This document shows, piece by piece, positions 9,375 to 21,620 of a stretch of DNA of 64,000 nt. The position numbers and the translations under genes were made by a program. The stretch is taken from the NCBI GenBank assembly GCA_022478985.1, contig JAKSZP010004236.1, positions 48,822 to 112,821 on the forward strand. The letters run 5' to 3'. Under the pieces are notes generated by a model. That model saw only the letters and a program-made list of their open reading frames with translations, ran no database searches and was not told the origin of the DNA. Position 1 is the first letter of the stretch. Each line of letters begins with the position of its first letter. This DNA comes from Massospora cicadina. Lineage: Eukaryota > Entomophthoromycota > Entomophthoromycetes > Entomophthorales > Entomophthoraceae.

Positions 9375-12300
9375 ATGTGTGTAAAACGAAGAAAGATAAA
9401 ATTAGGCACCCCAAAGTACTCAAGTTACCTCTGTTGCCAGCGGGACTGCCAGGTATGGGGGGTTGGTGCACTACTCTAAGCGGGTTTCCCCCGCTATGGA
9501 GCAGGTGTGAAGAAAGGGGTCTGTGTGTAGAAACCAGAGTGGGAACCACGATTCTATGAGCGCCTGTTGCCTTGGCCTCATATATCCATAGAGCCAGGCT
9601 TGGAAGTGCTCTAATAAATGGACGTGGAACCTGTTGTTAACCCCATGAATGGTTGGGACTGTGCCCCTAAACGCATCTAAGGCAATGGTGTGGATTTTAC
9701 ACATTGCAATGGGTATCATTAAGAAACGGAGGGTAGATGGGATTGGTGACTCAATCTGGAGCGCAAGGAGGCTCTTTGATATAAAAATTCCTGCTCGTTT
9801 TGGATCTTAAGCAGGCGCGCAACTTCCTTCCATATGGCTTTGGGTGGGGGGCATGTTTCTAGGCGGTGATGTAGGGAGCCCTCCCCTCCACATACTGCGC
9901 AGGTTGTGTGGAGGGAATTGGAGCGGTCCGCCGTCCTATAGGTCCTTCACAGACAGCGCCAGGCGTTGGCTCTTATTCTCGGCTGTAGGAGTGGGTGGTG
10001 AGTCATTTTCCACATTACCTTCTGTGTGGTTAAGTCGTAGGGAATGTCCAAAACATCTAGGTATTCGATTCTAGCAATGGTTGGGGTTGTAGCAAGCATG
10101 TCTCTCTGTGGGTGATTTTCTGGATTTCTTAATTTGGAGTGGGGGCTGGGTCATCCCCTTCCCTGAACAGTGCCTGTGTTCTCTACGGTCCATCCCATGT
10201 GGCGGATGGTTCAGAGGATGCCTTTGAAGTGAGGGGAGGTTCTATGCAGACCCATTACGGTAGGGTGTTTAGCAAGGTATGATAGTAGTCTGGGTGGGCT
10301 ATGTGGGTTGGTTAATTTGAGCGCCTGTGCGAAGTTAGTCCTCGCTGCCCTGGACCAGTGTTGTTGTGAGAGGTCTGGGGCAATGACTTCCTTTATCCAG
10401 GTTCCCAGGATGCGGTTGGCGTGGCTTTCAAAATCTATTAGTCCCTTGCCTCCACTTGAGCGTGGGCTGAAGAGTGTTTCCATCCGTATGGGAGGGTGGG
10501 AGCCAGGCCATAGCCAGCCCTGGATGAGCGCGCGGATTGAAGTTATGAAAGTAGGTGAGAAGGCGATCGCGTGGGCAGGGTACCACAGTATTGGAAGGAT
10601 GATTGAGTTAGCAACTGTTACTCGTCCTGTTAGTCCTGGGGATCATTCCTTGAGGGAGGCGACGCGGGTGGATATCCTTTGTAGCAAGTTTCTTTCCATT
10701 GTCTCATTGGCATATCCCCCTGGTTCCAGCCATATCCCAAGGTGGCGGACAGGAGTGGTGGTGGGATGTGATGCAAAGGGTAAGATGAGTGGATTTTCCT
10801 TCATATGGGGGTATAGTTTCTGGTGTTGTAGCCCAGTTGTTAGTGTACTTGCCTAAGCGAACAATTTCTGTTTTCCTTTTGTTGAGCGATGCGTTGCTCA
10901 CCATGGAGTATTCCTCTAGGGTGCGTTTCAGCCGTCGGGCATCATTGTTGTTAGCTATACCTGCCACGCAGTCATCCGCTAAGGCCAGTATCTTGACTGT
11001 TGGCTGTCCTTGTGCAGTTATGCCCATGAGGCGTGAGTCAGTTACACAGAGGAGTGGGTCAAAACTGAAATTATACAGCAGTGGGCTGAGGGGGTCCCCT
11101 TGTTTGAGCCCTCTGTGTGGTGTGATCTTGCTAGTTAAGAATCCAGGGCCACATACAGCCATGGTTGCAGATTCTGTGAGGAGCATCGCCCAGTTTATGA
11201 ATCTGGGTGAGAGTTTGAAAGCGTGTAGGCATTCCTTTAGGTATGGCCAGCTAACGCGGTCATATGCCTTTTCCTGGTCTAAGAAGACTAGGGCTCCAGT
11301 CGCTTTAGACTGACATATGTTTGCAACAGGGTGTATGTTGTTCCAGATTGAGCGCCCTGGTATAAACCCAAACTGGTTGGGTGACAGGACGTCAAAGGAA
11401 ATTGCGCCTAATCTGGCTGCTAAAATTTTTGTTAGATTTTTTGTGTCAGTATTAGATAGTGCGATTGGACGCCAGTTGGCCAGGTCCAATTTGTCACCCT
11501 TTTTATATAAGGTTATGACATATGATTCATGGCCACCAGGTAGGAGGCGTGTTTCCAGTAAGCACTGGTTCATAGGCGCCAATAGGATGGGGGCAATTTG
11601 TTGAAAATATTTTTTTTATATTTTTGTAGGGTATCACATCAGCCCTGGGCATTTCCTATGTGGTGCACCGCGGATTGTATCCCAAAGCTCCTTCCGTGTA
11701 ATTAGGTTTAGAATATTGTAATTTGGCAGTGTGCTTTGTATCCCAGCATTTTGTATAATTTTTTTGATTTTTTGCAGGTCTGTCAGTGTATTGCTGTATA
11801 ATTTGGTGTAATAGCGGTGTACTTCCGCCTTGACCTCCTCAGGGTCAGTTGCCACGGTGCTGTTGGTCTTGTGGACCTGTGTGCATGTGGGCTGGTTGCT
11901 ACGGGAGTAGAATTGGTGGAAGAAATATGTCAAGCAGGTTTCGCCTTCCTTTATGTACTTACCTTTGTTCAATACTTTGATTCTGTGTTGGTGTTCGAAG
12001 ATGAGGGTGTTTAGTTGGGTGGATATTTCCGCCCATTTACATCCCCAGTTGGGGCTATAGCCAGATCTCGGGGTATTTAGCTCAAGGTGGTCCAGTTCCG
12101 CCAAGGTACGCTTGATTGTGGCTGTGTTGGTGGTGTACTTACGTGATGCAAGATGTCAGGTTTTGTTGATTAGTTTTTTTTTTAAAATTTGCCCATGTTA
12201 TGATGGGATCTGAGGTGAATGGGGCTGTGAATTCTGGGTTTGTAGCCTCATGTTCAACCCAGTCAGATATTTCGGGTTATTTTATGTTTTCTGGGTGAAG

Positions 12301-13095
12301 CTTTCTCCAAGGCGACACCTGTGCGTGGGTTTGGGTTGGTGATAACTGCACTGTAACAAGTCAGTGGTCATAAAAATTGACTTTTTTTGTTTTAAATTTG
12401 GAAAATCTTGATCGTTGGGATTGCAGGACAAGAATGTGATCAATGCAGCTCATTGATATGAGCGCTATCTCACGTATGTTGGGCCATGTCATGTGGGGAA
12501 GGAGTGATGAACTGGGGGGAGGGCATCCTGTAGGCCAAGGGATGCCTTCATTGTGCGAAATTCAATGTGCCCCGGTGAGTATCCCCTGGGGTTAAGCCAT
12601 TGGTCCATGTTGGGTTATCCCAGCAGTTAAAGTTGCCCAACAGGATAGTTTCTGGTGGAAGGGTGAGAGTTGGAACAGTTTTGAGAAATTGTTTTCTCTT
12701 GTTTGCAGTACACGGTGCATGGATGCATGCTATCAAGGTTGTTTCCTCTTGGCATGTGATTGTTGCTACTAAGACGTGACCGTGAAGGTGTAAAGATGAA
12801 TTTGTAATTTTAAGTTTTTTGTTATTTTGGACGATCACCCCACAGTGGGACATCCATATTGATTGTGATGGTGAGACCCTGGCTGACCAGGATCCAGCTT
12901 CCTCTTGTAAACAGTGGGTTTCTTAGATGGCCAAGATGTCTACAAGGGTTTTTGCAAGAAATCCAGCTTTTTGGCTTGGGACGTTTGAGCTCTGGCTCCT
13001 GCAATGTTTAGCATCCCTATTGACACTGAGGTGCCCGCGGCGCCTCAGGAGCGGTTGGGAGGACCCTCTGGCCCTATCCCACCATGGCTCATTTT
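9335..13095 (-). pseudogene. LINE ORF2: endonuclease and reverse transcriptase
   Basis: ORF2 performs target-primed reverse transcription: the endonuclease nicks DNA and the RT copies element RNA. Near 13014 the protein starts MLNIAGARAQTSQAKK, followed by the APE endonuclease (ACIHAPCTANKRK, ILLGNFNCW at about 12.63 kb, where the family has GDFN). The longest open part, 11582-10704, is the RT: FGFIPGRSIWNN, FLDQEKAYDRVSW (motif A), RGLKQGDPLSPLLYN (motif B), LALADDCVAGI (motif C, Asp-Asp at 10976-10971). The C-terminal region includes HANRILGTWIKEV and a CAVC...H Cys/His motif near 9.89 kb. Several frameshifts break it. Confidence 0.9.
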
Positions 13096-13099
13096 GGCC

Positions 13100-14510
13100 A
13101 TGCTCCGCGTCTGTACTCCAACTCTTTCAGTGATTTTATCAGTTCCCTTGATCTGACCCAATTTTTCGCGGGAATTGCAGTTTTTGGATTTGCATTATCT
13201 TTTCCTGCACGTGTCTCATGATGGTTCAATGCAGGGTGCTGATTGGGTTCTGTAATTTTGGGGTTCAAATTTGTAGAATTGTGTACCACATTTTCGTCCA
13301 TATTGCAGCTGAATTGTTCCTCAATGTGTGCATGATTGATGTCGCTTAGTGATTCAGTTAAGTTGCTGGAAAATTTTCAGCCTGGGCATATTTTTCTGAT
13401 TGGTTGGCTCGGTGTATATCTGCTATGTCCTCTTGAATTTGTCTGGGGTCAATGGATGATTCCGCGTGCACTGCCGCCTTGGCCACTGCCCGCTTGCAGG
13501 CTTTTTGTGCCGCTTTGCATTGTTTGTGTGTAACAGGGTCCACAATGGAGTAAAGCCCATCCTCACCCCAGCAGAATGGGTGGTGGCCGTCAGTCATTCT
13601 GGAAAAGTTTTTGTTAGTTTCATCCATGGCTTCCTCACATTAGTCTGCTTCCATTAGGCCTCCTTCACAGGGCATGTGTGTTCCTTGTGTCCTAATGAAC
13701 TGCAGTGGTTGCATATAGGCGGTGCACATTCCGGTGTAACTCAGAATGTGGATGACTGTCCCCCATCTACAAAGTGAAACTCTGCTGTGCGGTGGATTTT
13801 TGATAAGTCATCTTCCACTTTGGGGAACGGGTTGATAATGGCGATATCTTTGCCTGTACACAGGGTGGGCATCAGGCAAAATCTTTGTAACTTGAGTTGC
13901 ATAATTTCTCCATAGGCTATGAGGCCTTTGCGGAGCTCCTCCTCAATTACCTTACAAGGAAGGTTGGTAGGGAGCAAGTTAAATGAAATGAACAAAGTTT
14001 TCGCTTTGTTCCATCTGGTGCGCGCGGTGCACACTATTTTTTTGCCCTTGGGGAGGGCAATTTTGACGCAGACTTTTGCTGCGGCCTCCACTTCTTCAGC
14101 TGTTTTTGAAACTAATATCGATCCAGCCATGACCCAAGTTGTTAGTGGCAACATATACCGCGTGAGGGATAAGGGAGGGATGTGCCTCACATGTTTTCTC
14201 CCACAGGGTCGGGGACTCATCCCCAAGGAAGAGTTGAAGCCCATGTTCCACCTTTGAAAGGGGTTGGTTGCATTGGATGTACATGTACTGATCTTGTTTT
14301 ATAGTAAAAATCATAAACCCGACCAGTGTCTGAGTTTGTGGTTTCTTGGCAGATTGGGTTCCTGGTCCCCCTCCAGGGCGTTTCTTGCCCTTGGGTGCAC
14401 CGTTTAGTGCACCTTTTGATGTGACGCTCACCCAGGTTGTATTAGATTTATTATTAAAGTCGCACATCTCTCCTGTGTGATTATCAAAATTGCTGTTCAA
14501 ATTGAATCAT
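13100..14510 (-). pseudogene. LINE ORF1: RNA-binding protein with CCHC knuckle
   Basis: An ATG lies at 14510-14508 with a one-base shift soon after; the open stretch then runs from 14500 to about 14096 and shifts into 14244-13741. A basic N-terminal part (GKKRPGGGPGTQ) is followed by an RRM-like core (TLFISFNLLPTNLPC, EEELRKGLIAYGEIMQ), then a zinc knuckle CNHCSSLGHKEHTC at 13713-13672 (C-x2-C-x4-H-x4-C), and a Lys/Gln-rich tail. This is the chaperone/RNP partner of ORF2 in LINEs. The same domain order occurs in the ORF1-only elements A, B and C, but sequence identity is low, so those belong to a different subfamily. Confidence 0.85.
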
Positions 14511-14520
14511 AGTAACTAAA

Positions 14521-14535
14521 GTAATTGTTATGGGA
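14521..14535. repeat. Target-site duplication of the full LINE, right copy
   Basis: GTAATTGTTATGGGA, partner of the copy at 9298-9312. It sits inside the ORF1 of element C, just after the segment that aligns with the FIDFRPY region of element B. Confidence 0.8.
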
Positions 14536-14945
14536 AAGAAAAGCTGTTTTTGTAAACTAGGGGAGTAGAAGCTGCTGCTGTAGTGTCCTCCTCCATCTGG
14601 AAGCCTATGTCAAAATAGCCCTTAATGGGTGGGTATTGATAAAGCCATCCAGTGTAAACGCAGCAGCAACTACATCAATAATTGACTTGTCAGCATATGG
14701 GAACAAACGCTCATAGTCAACTTATATGCAAAATTAGATATTGGAATGATGGAGGGCGAGAGGATGGGGTCTTGAAGTGTATGCATGCCAGGTGGAGCAC
14801 TAAGTCCTATGGGGGACAAAATGGCTGGAAGGAGAAGGTAGGCTTTTTGACCCCTGTAAATTCATTTGCCCACAGAGCGGAAAATGCTAGTTGGTGGAGC
14901 ACCGCTACCCCACATTATAGCAGCAGGCGGCAGATCTGTGATATT
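14536..14945 (-). pseudogene. Element C ORF1, 5' part
   Basis: This segment aligns with the N-terminal part of the ORF1s in A and B. The start codon position (14945-14943) is ATA where A and B have ATG (ATGTCC in both), a G-to-A transition. Near 14.6 kb the reading PIKGYFDIGF, then EEDTTAAASTPLVYK, matches RPYNGYFDHGF and AATVPLVFQ in B. It continues at 9312 once the LINE is removed. Frameshifts are present. Its position on the far side of the LINE is what shows that the LINE interrupted a complete ORF1-only element. Confidence 0.75.
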
Positions 14946-15039
14946 TTTTGGAAAATGGGCATGGACAGATGGCGGTGGTAAAAAAAACTTTTATTTTTAT
15001 AAAATTTGCAAAAAGTGAGATTGAGCAGAAAGAAAACTT

Positions 15040-15057
15040 AACTTTTCCCCAATGTTA
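15040..15057. repeat. Target-site duplication of element C, right copy
   Basis: AACTTTTCCCCAATGTTA, partner of 7888-7905 (16 of 18 identical). Confidence 0.85.
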
Positions 15058-15477
15058 AATTCTCCTCTTTTTATTTATGAGTGGTGTAAACCCTGAATTT
15101 TAATAAGAAATGAGAGTCTCTATACTCTTATTATTGGTAACTTTTTTAATCTATTTCTCAAAAAGCACCATGAGCATATATATAGCCGGGATTCCAACAA
15201 ATAGATATGTTATAATAGCCATTAACAATTTAAATAAGTGGGTTGAGGGTAAAGCCTTTTTTGACTTTGGAGAAGCTACCAATGCTGAATTCATTATGGA
15301 GAAGATATACACCACCATGGTTTTCTTAAAATCATCCTAATGGATAATACTAACTTTACTTTACTGATAATTCTCAAGCTGAATGATAATGTTGGGTTGA
15401 AAAGTTATCACTACCCAAACCATCATAATACTCATGGGATGGTGACAGGGTTAACAAAACTATAAAGAATATAGGAA
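15058..15477 (+). pseudogene. Ty3/gypsy integrase core fragment (element V)
   Basis: The reading YIAGIPTNRYVIIAINNLNK, then WVEGKAFFDFGEATN and AEFIMEKIYTT, is the classic integrase core start (family: YIIVAIDYFTKWVEAK), with the first catalytic Asp replaced by Asn (AINN). After a stop, SYHYPNHHNTHGMVTGL corresponds to the YHPQTNG-VER block. Element C inserted just upstream and element T just downstream; the matching C-terminal GPY/F part lies at about 22.8 kb. The 15110-15340 stretch is open. Confidence 0.75.
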
Positions 15478-16389
15478 TTCGGCAGCAGTAAAGCCTCCCA
15501 GTAGCTTTATATGTTAGTCTTACCTTATATGTTTTGTTCATTGTTCAAATTATCTAACTACCTCTGGTAACAAACTCTATATAAACTATAAATTAACTAA
15601 TTGTTTGATTGGGCTTCAAAACTACCTTCTCTTGAGCCATCATCAATCTGTATAATTGGTTTTTGGTTACCTTGCCTCTGCACTCCCATTTTCTTGTATT
15701 TATTCAAATTTTGATCAATGCCTCACCACCTCGCCAATGCAAACCTACATTTTCTGAAATATATTGACTTACCTAACCCCCGCAGCTATGTAAAATCATA
15801 TCAATTGTTCACTATCAACTATATTGCCCTCACACCAGTGCAAACTCATTGTTGATAAGTTTATTAATAATTAATATGTCTAATCGCCAGAGTCTCTTTA
15901 ATAAAATGCTTCTTAATATTAACTTCTAAATGTCCAAAAGAGAAAGCATCGGTATTATTAACTTTTTCAGTTGACATGTAACTTTCCTAAAAATTTTAGG
16001 TGATACTATGTTGATAAATTGTTAAGCAGTAGTAAGAACTAAGGTATTTAAGCTTATTAAAGTGAATGGATTGCTATTTTTCTAAAAGTGGATATGAATT
16101 TTTGCTAGTGGGTTGTTATAGTCTACTTTGAACCACCTAGACAGCTTACCCAAGAGCCCCCAAACCACTAACAGTAATTTAATGCTACAGTGGTGTTTTG
16201 TTTAAAAGCTTTATAATAAACCCTGCTATAATAAGTTAAGGTTTAATTTTATATTTAGATATTCATGTCATCATGCATATCACTTTTTAGTTTTTGCAAA
16301 TAGCCTGTGTACTTAAAATATGCGCTTCTGCACTGATTTAACAATGCGGTTCATGATATATGGAACACTATCTGTAACCCTCAAACACA

Positions 16390-18190
16390 AACTATAGAGT
16401 TATGATCAAGACATAGAATATTACCAAGCTGAATTAGAGCGACCCAAATAAGCTGAATCAGCTGTCACAATGCCCAGAAATCTATGCCAATCCATTCGTC
16501 AACTTGCCAATTTAATAAATGACCATATTGGCTTTTTAAAATTTTATTTGATCATAATTTGCAAGTTTAAAAACTAAGTAAATAATACAAAAAAATGGAC
16601 GCCGCTTTTCTGGCCTTTAACAGGACATGGATGGAGCAATTTGCTCCAATATTGACACCTAGAAAGATCAACTCTCTTTATATCATGTCTTAAAGACAAA
16701 AAATAAAGGTATAAAACCATCACCTCTTTAAATTCTAATAAGATAATTATGCCCTTTGAAAAGATGTTTCTGGAAGAGTATTATATTTACTAGCCTGTTG
16801 AACCAATTTTACTAGGAAATGATATGAACTTTTTTAACAAAGACAAGATCATTTTAGTATTTTTCCCACATATAATGATTCTAATGAGCAAGAGATCATT
16901 ATGACCATTTCCAAAACCAGATATTATGAAGCGCTGATTCCATGCCACTTAACTATAAAATAACTGCAATACCTACTCCAGATGATTCCAACCAAAAAGA
17001 TACTCTGGTGACCGCATTTGTAGTACTTTTTCAACCTCAGCTTGAGCCATCCTAACAGCCCAAAGTCATTTTTCCCACTCTTTTTTACATAAGTATAAAG
17101 TAAAATCAGGATCATTGTGGCCTTATAAAGAAGTTTAATGAATTCAATTAAAACCAATATTAACAACTTAAACAGTTTTATAAGAACAGCTATGTGCATT
17201 ATTTATTGCTGTGTTTGGAATTAGTATGAGGTTCCAACAAGACCACTAAGTTGGTACATAATGAATTTCTGGACTTCAAAAAGTCATAATCTTGTGGCAA
17301 GCAAAATAAATATTGTAAATATGACTTACATGATCGCCAAGGATCTTATTAAGACTTTGGAGGAGCTAAAGTATTACTACTTATAGTTTTTGTAATTTAA
17401 TTTCTATTCTAAAGGATGAACAGTTTTGGCCTTTGTCAGTCATTTTTACCTTGAGACCTAAGTGCTACATGGATTCCAAGTAATAAATATCTCTCCCTAA
17501 TTGCTCTTTGCCACTCCTGTAAGCCCTATAAAGGAGCATTGATGGATATTGTTACTGGTCTCAAATGAAAAAGTATCACTTTACAGAAGTAACTTACTTT
17601 TCCAATGCAGTATCATATTTGATGCGCCCAACCAGATTTACTAAGAGCCTTAAAAAATGAATAAATTCATTTTTATTAGAAGAGGATTTGACCTAGACCT
17701 TTGACTCTAGCTTTGTAGACCTAATAATTTTCAGATCATTTGTAACTAGTGCACCAAAAACTTGGGCACTATGCAAATTAATGCGTCTCTATTATTGCAA
17801 ATCCAAACATCTTTGTTGTGAATACAGAAATTTTCAATGTTTGTAAAATGTGTGGCATAATAGAAGTGGGATGTTTTAGTTCCTTTAAAGCTCAAAAAAC
17901 TTCAATAATAATACTAAGGAGCTACAACGCGTTAACAAAATGTGTGGGGATAACCTTAATATTTCTCATCTAGATTTTCATCAAGTAACTGCTGATGATT
18001 TATCAAAAATTACTAATTTGAAGAGATACAGTGAAGTTATATTATTAGGAATTAAGCTTGAATTCATAAGCTCATCTATTGGAACAACAAGAATTATCAG
18101 TCACAATGAAGATAGTCTCAAGTTGGATGTGGAGCAGATGTCCATATATATTAGAACGTTGAAAAAAATTTCCTATTTAGAGAAACTTTA
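16390..18190 (+). pseudogene. Gag region of element T
   Basis: Shortly after the left LTR the plus strand reads YQAELERPK-stop-AESAV, then PRNLCQSIRQLANLINDH, which has the helical, polar character of a gag start. Further on, 17940-18191 is open (DNLNISHLDFHQVTADD). No capsid or zinc-knuckle motif is identifiable; the call rests on position between LTR and protease. Confidence 0.4.
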
Positions 18191-18289
18191 AATTAAATTA
18201 GGTCAAGCTAAAACTCTTGATGTAATTTTATAATTTTACCTGAAGCTTACTTCCTAAGCGCACCTATTTTGATATTACTATTAATAGAA

Positions 18290-18480
18290 TAAAATAGTCT
18301 AATAGTGGATAGTGGTGAACCAATAAATATTATGTCTAGTTTACTAGTAATACCTTAGTCTCACGCCAGACAATGATAACTGTAAAGATTATTGAACTGT
18401 GTGTCCCAATAAGACTACCTCTCTAGGAGCTCATAATGCGTTGCCACTGCGCTTTGGCTCACTAAGAGTATCAGATCCAG
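18290..18480 (+). pseudogene. Aspartic protease fragment of element T
   Basis: The reading LIVDSGEPINIMSSLLVIP contains the retropepsin active-site triad DSG (18308-18316) in the usual hydrophobic-LVDSGA-x-x-N context. The protease matures Gag and Pol in the family. Only the active-site flap region is readable; the rest is lost to stops. Confidence 0.65.
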
Positions 18481-19149
18481 TAATTGTATTACCAATTCTG
18501 AAATATAAGTTTTTAATTGTGACCTTTTTTATATTTATTAATAAATTAATGCTGATCTGAACAAAACACTTTTTAGATACTTGGAATAAAATTTCTACAA
18601 TTATATAATATGAAGAATTGGTTATTCAGCCCTAAAGTTAATTTTTAGCTTGCTTTTTAGCTTTTGTGCCAATTGGTTATAAGAAAGCCCTCAACTGCAC
18701 CAAGCAAATTCCAATCAGAGCTCTAGTTTAAAGGGCATCTCTTTAAGGGAAAATTAAAGTTTAAACATTTAACCATGCCATCAAATTATAGTAAGAACTA
18801 AGCTTATAAAAATTTTTCCCAAGGATTATGTTGTTTTAATTGCTTGGTTCTGTCAATAAAAACTTGTAATAGTTGCCATACTTTCTTTATCTTTCCAGAC
18901 CATAGAAATTTAAGTCCTAGAAAAATATATTTTCTTTGCCTCATCAGATAGCTACGTCAGATTGTTGCTTTTGTCCATACTTTACCAGTTGACCAAGTAC
19001 AAAGTATTATGATTATGGTAAACAGGATGAAATTGGCTTGTAGATTGAGGATTGTGGACCATTTGTTAACTAATACATTGTAAAAGCCTCTCAGGGTTAG
19101 CTAAAAAGTACTAAGCCCTGGCTCTACTTTTATATAGTACTATACTTTG

Positions 19150-20100
19150 ATAAAGATAACTTTGATTGGGGTGCGCACAAATCTTGCTACACCATATCAA
19201 TAAAGAATATCTTTTCCAATTTGCCTCAAACCTATCAGATGCTATAAGGCGTCCAATGAGGTTATAATTATAAAAAATTGATTAGCTTACACAACTAGGA
19301 CTTTTAGTGCCTTCTAAGAGTCCTTGGGCCTCCCCAGTATTAAATAAACAAAGGGTTGATTCAATAGTGTGATAATTGACTATTATAATCTTAATAATGT
19401 TACCAAAAAAGCTCTTATCCATTACCTCATATGAATGATGCTCTTGAACGCTTGGACAGCGCGCAATAATTTTTAAGCCATAGATATAAATTCTTGTTTT
19501 TGGAATATCAAGATGCCAAAAAAGAAAATATGAAAAAGGCGAAAAATTATGACTTAAAGCCTATACCAACCCAATTGGATGTCACAAGGGTTGCATAATG
19601 CCCCTGCGATTTTTATATGGGCCATAGATAGCATATATAACGTTATCTAAAACTTCTAGTATGCTAGAATATTTGAAGCATAAAAGTGCTTTTTAAACAT
19701 TCAACTAACACCTTCAACGCTTGGAAATAGTCTTCCTCTAAAGCGCTAAGGCAGAGCTTATAACTAAGCGGTGAAAGTGTAGCTTTTTTAGAAATAATTA
19801 GATTACCTGGGGTTTGTTATTCAATGCATGATGTTTGGTCCAGGCAGATTAGATTGAAGTTATCAAAAAGATGAAATGGATGATTAGCTAGCAAGACATC
19901 TAGGTTTTCCTTGTGATGATTGGTTGCTACCTTCAGTTTTTCAAAATTATCAGTAAAATCTGGGAACCTCTAATCCATCTTTTTAAAATGACGTGTATTA
20001 CTAGTGGGCAGTAATTTCCATTCATCCTTTGACAATTTAATAACTTTTCTCAATATAACTCTAGTACACAAGTAATTGAAACAAAAAAGCAAATAATCTT
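19150..20100 (+). pseudogene. Reverse transcriptase fragment of element T
   Basis: The reading QLGLLVPSKSPWASPVLNKQ is the RT entry (family: GII-PS-SPWASPVV-V-KK). Then come LNNVTKKALIHYLI, a degraded motif A, and GLHNAPAIF (family: GLTNAPATF, motif B) at about 19.6 kb. The YxDD box itself is not readable. Order and strand agree with the protease upstream and integrase downstream. Confidence 0.75.
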
Positions 20101-20459
20101 TTACCGTAATTGGAGCAGTGGTATTGAAAAATGATCAGGATGGTGTTAAACACCTAGTTGTTTACTGTATCTTAGCTTGTTTGTGCATGAAGTGACTATA
20201 TAATGACTGAGAAGAAGTGTTTAGTTTTAAACTATGCTTGTAAATAATTCCATGTGTATGTTCACAGGGTGCACTTCATAGTAGTAATTTTCCATTTCTC
20301 ACTAAAACTGAAAACAGAGATTTTAAAGAACCTGAAGTGCAGCTGAATAGAAGGGCTATGAAATTACAAGCCTATAATTTGAAATAAAACACTGCACGGT
20401 ATGAAACATCAAATTTTGACTGTTTATCTCAGCTACCCAGCATATCCTTAGATGTCAAT

Positions 20460-21620
20460 TTAGAGTTGTATTTGTTTGATAAGATGTTGGCCCAACAGTT
20501 TGACAATGAACCAGAAGAGGCTCTACGCGCTTTGGAGAGATTAGAAAGGAATATTATAGTAGAAAAGGGAAGTTTCTATAAGATCATTGATGAGCGGCAC
20601 CATTTAATAATAAGATTTGTGAGAAATCTGACTTTATCATCAGTTCTACAAGGTGAAAGTGAATGAGAGACACAAAAGTTTTTTTTGCAGTTGAAGCAGC
20701 ACTATTATCAGAAGTCAATGCATTTAAATGTCCAAAATACCCTCAACTATTGTAAAGAATGTCAATAAGAAACCCCATATTGGAAGGCCATCTCCTACCA
20801 ATTAGTTAAACTTAATAAAAGGCTTGCATACCATGTCCATAAAATATTAGGCCTACTTTTCAACAGTTATAAAAATTAAGCATATCATAGTAGCCATTGA
20901 CTGCCTTAACACTTAAGTGGATCTCAAAGATATCAAGGTCCTTGGTGCCCAATAATGTACAAGTTATTATTATTATAGTATAGACCAGCATAGATAATCA
21001 CAATTCATACTAAATGTTAATGTGACCAATTTTATGTCTCATGTCATCTTTAAATTAATAATTAATGAAATTTCAAGAGGTATTATTTACAACCTACTAC
21101 CATGAGATCAATAACACCTTGTAAAGGGTATATAGTACTTTTGTTGGCATTCTGCAGAATTTAACCATGACAAACTATCCAGGTGAAATCTATTATCGCC
21201 CTCTATCATGTTCTCCAATAATATTGCTATTCAATCATCTACAGGAAGGTTGTCATTTCAACTATTGTATAAGAACCACCGCGCGCTACCTTCTATTTTA
21301 TACTGGTGTTTCAGTGAAGAGAAATTGAGTTTAAGATATTTAAAGATCATTTGATGAGCCAAATCTAGATGCAAAGTATTTGGTACTTAGATGTGTTGGC
21401 TTAGAAATTAGAGGCTCAAAAACGAGAAGATGAGGGCTGACAAACCTTAACTACCTTTTCCATGGAATTGATTTTATACTACAAACACCAAGATTTCAGA
21501 AGGATAATCAAACTGGAGCACATTTGTCTAGGACTTCTAAGGTTGTTGAGAAAACTTCCACCAATGCCTACAAACTGAAAGATTCCACCAATGGTTACCT
21601 CATAGATTTGGAATCTTGCT
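20460..21620 (+). pseudogene. Integrase region of element T
   Basis: An RNase H-integrase linker is open at 20466-20666 (GSFYKIIDERHHLIIRFV). It is followed by a zinc-binding remnant with YCKECQ at about 20.75 kb (C-x2-C), a core start HIIVAIDCLN with catalytic Asp at about 20.89 kb, and a GPY/F-like tail (VVEKTSTNAYKLKDSTNG) at about 21.55 kb. Integrase inserts the cDNA into the host genome. Heavily mutated. Confidence 0.7.

Larger units (their letters stand above)
9313..14520 (-). mobile_element. Near-complete Tad-like LINE (non-LTR retrotransposon)
   Basis: About 5.2 kb: a minimal 5' leader (about 10 bp), ORF1 with a CCHC knuckle, ORF2 with APE-type endonuclease, reverse transcriptase and a Cys/His C-terminal motif, then a 3' tail TTGGTAATGCCCATCCC...TTAAATAAAATA. 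A 15-bp TSD flanks it. GC content is visibly higher than in the surrounding gypsy debris, and the ORFs keep long open stretches, so it is younger than element C, which it interrupts. ORF1-EN-RT order and the ORF1 type fit the fungal Tad-like group; clade assignment is inference. Confidence 0.9.
7906..15039 (-). mobile_element. ORF1-only LINE-derived element C, split by a LINE
   Basis: The right piece (14536-15039) holds the 5' UTR and ORF1 start; the left piece (7906-9312) holds the rest of ORF1 and the 3' tail. The pieces total about 1.9 kb, like A and B. The 5' UTR shares TTTCTGCTCA and CACTTT-TGCAAAT-TTTAT blocks with B and A. The 3' tail (ATTGGTAATGTCCATCCC, then CTGGTCAGCGTACCTTAG) matches the full LINE's 3' end. 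An 18-bp TSD flanks the outer ends. No ORF2 is present. The LINE inserted in the middle is annotated separately. Confidence 0.85.

Noticed and set aside
10308..11604. Long plus-strand open frames (10308-10856, 10789-11313, 11317-11604)
   Set aside because: They are antisense shadows of the LINE reverse transcriptase, whose motifs A, B and C are read on the minus strand.
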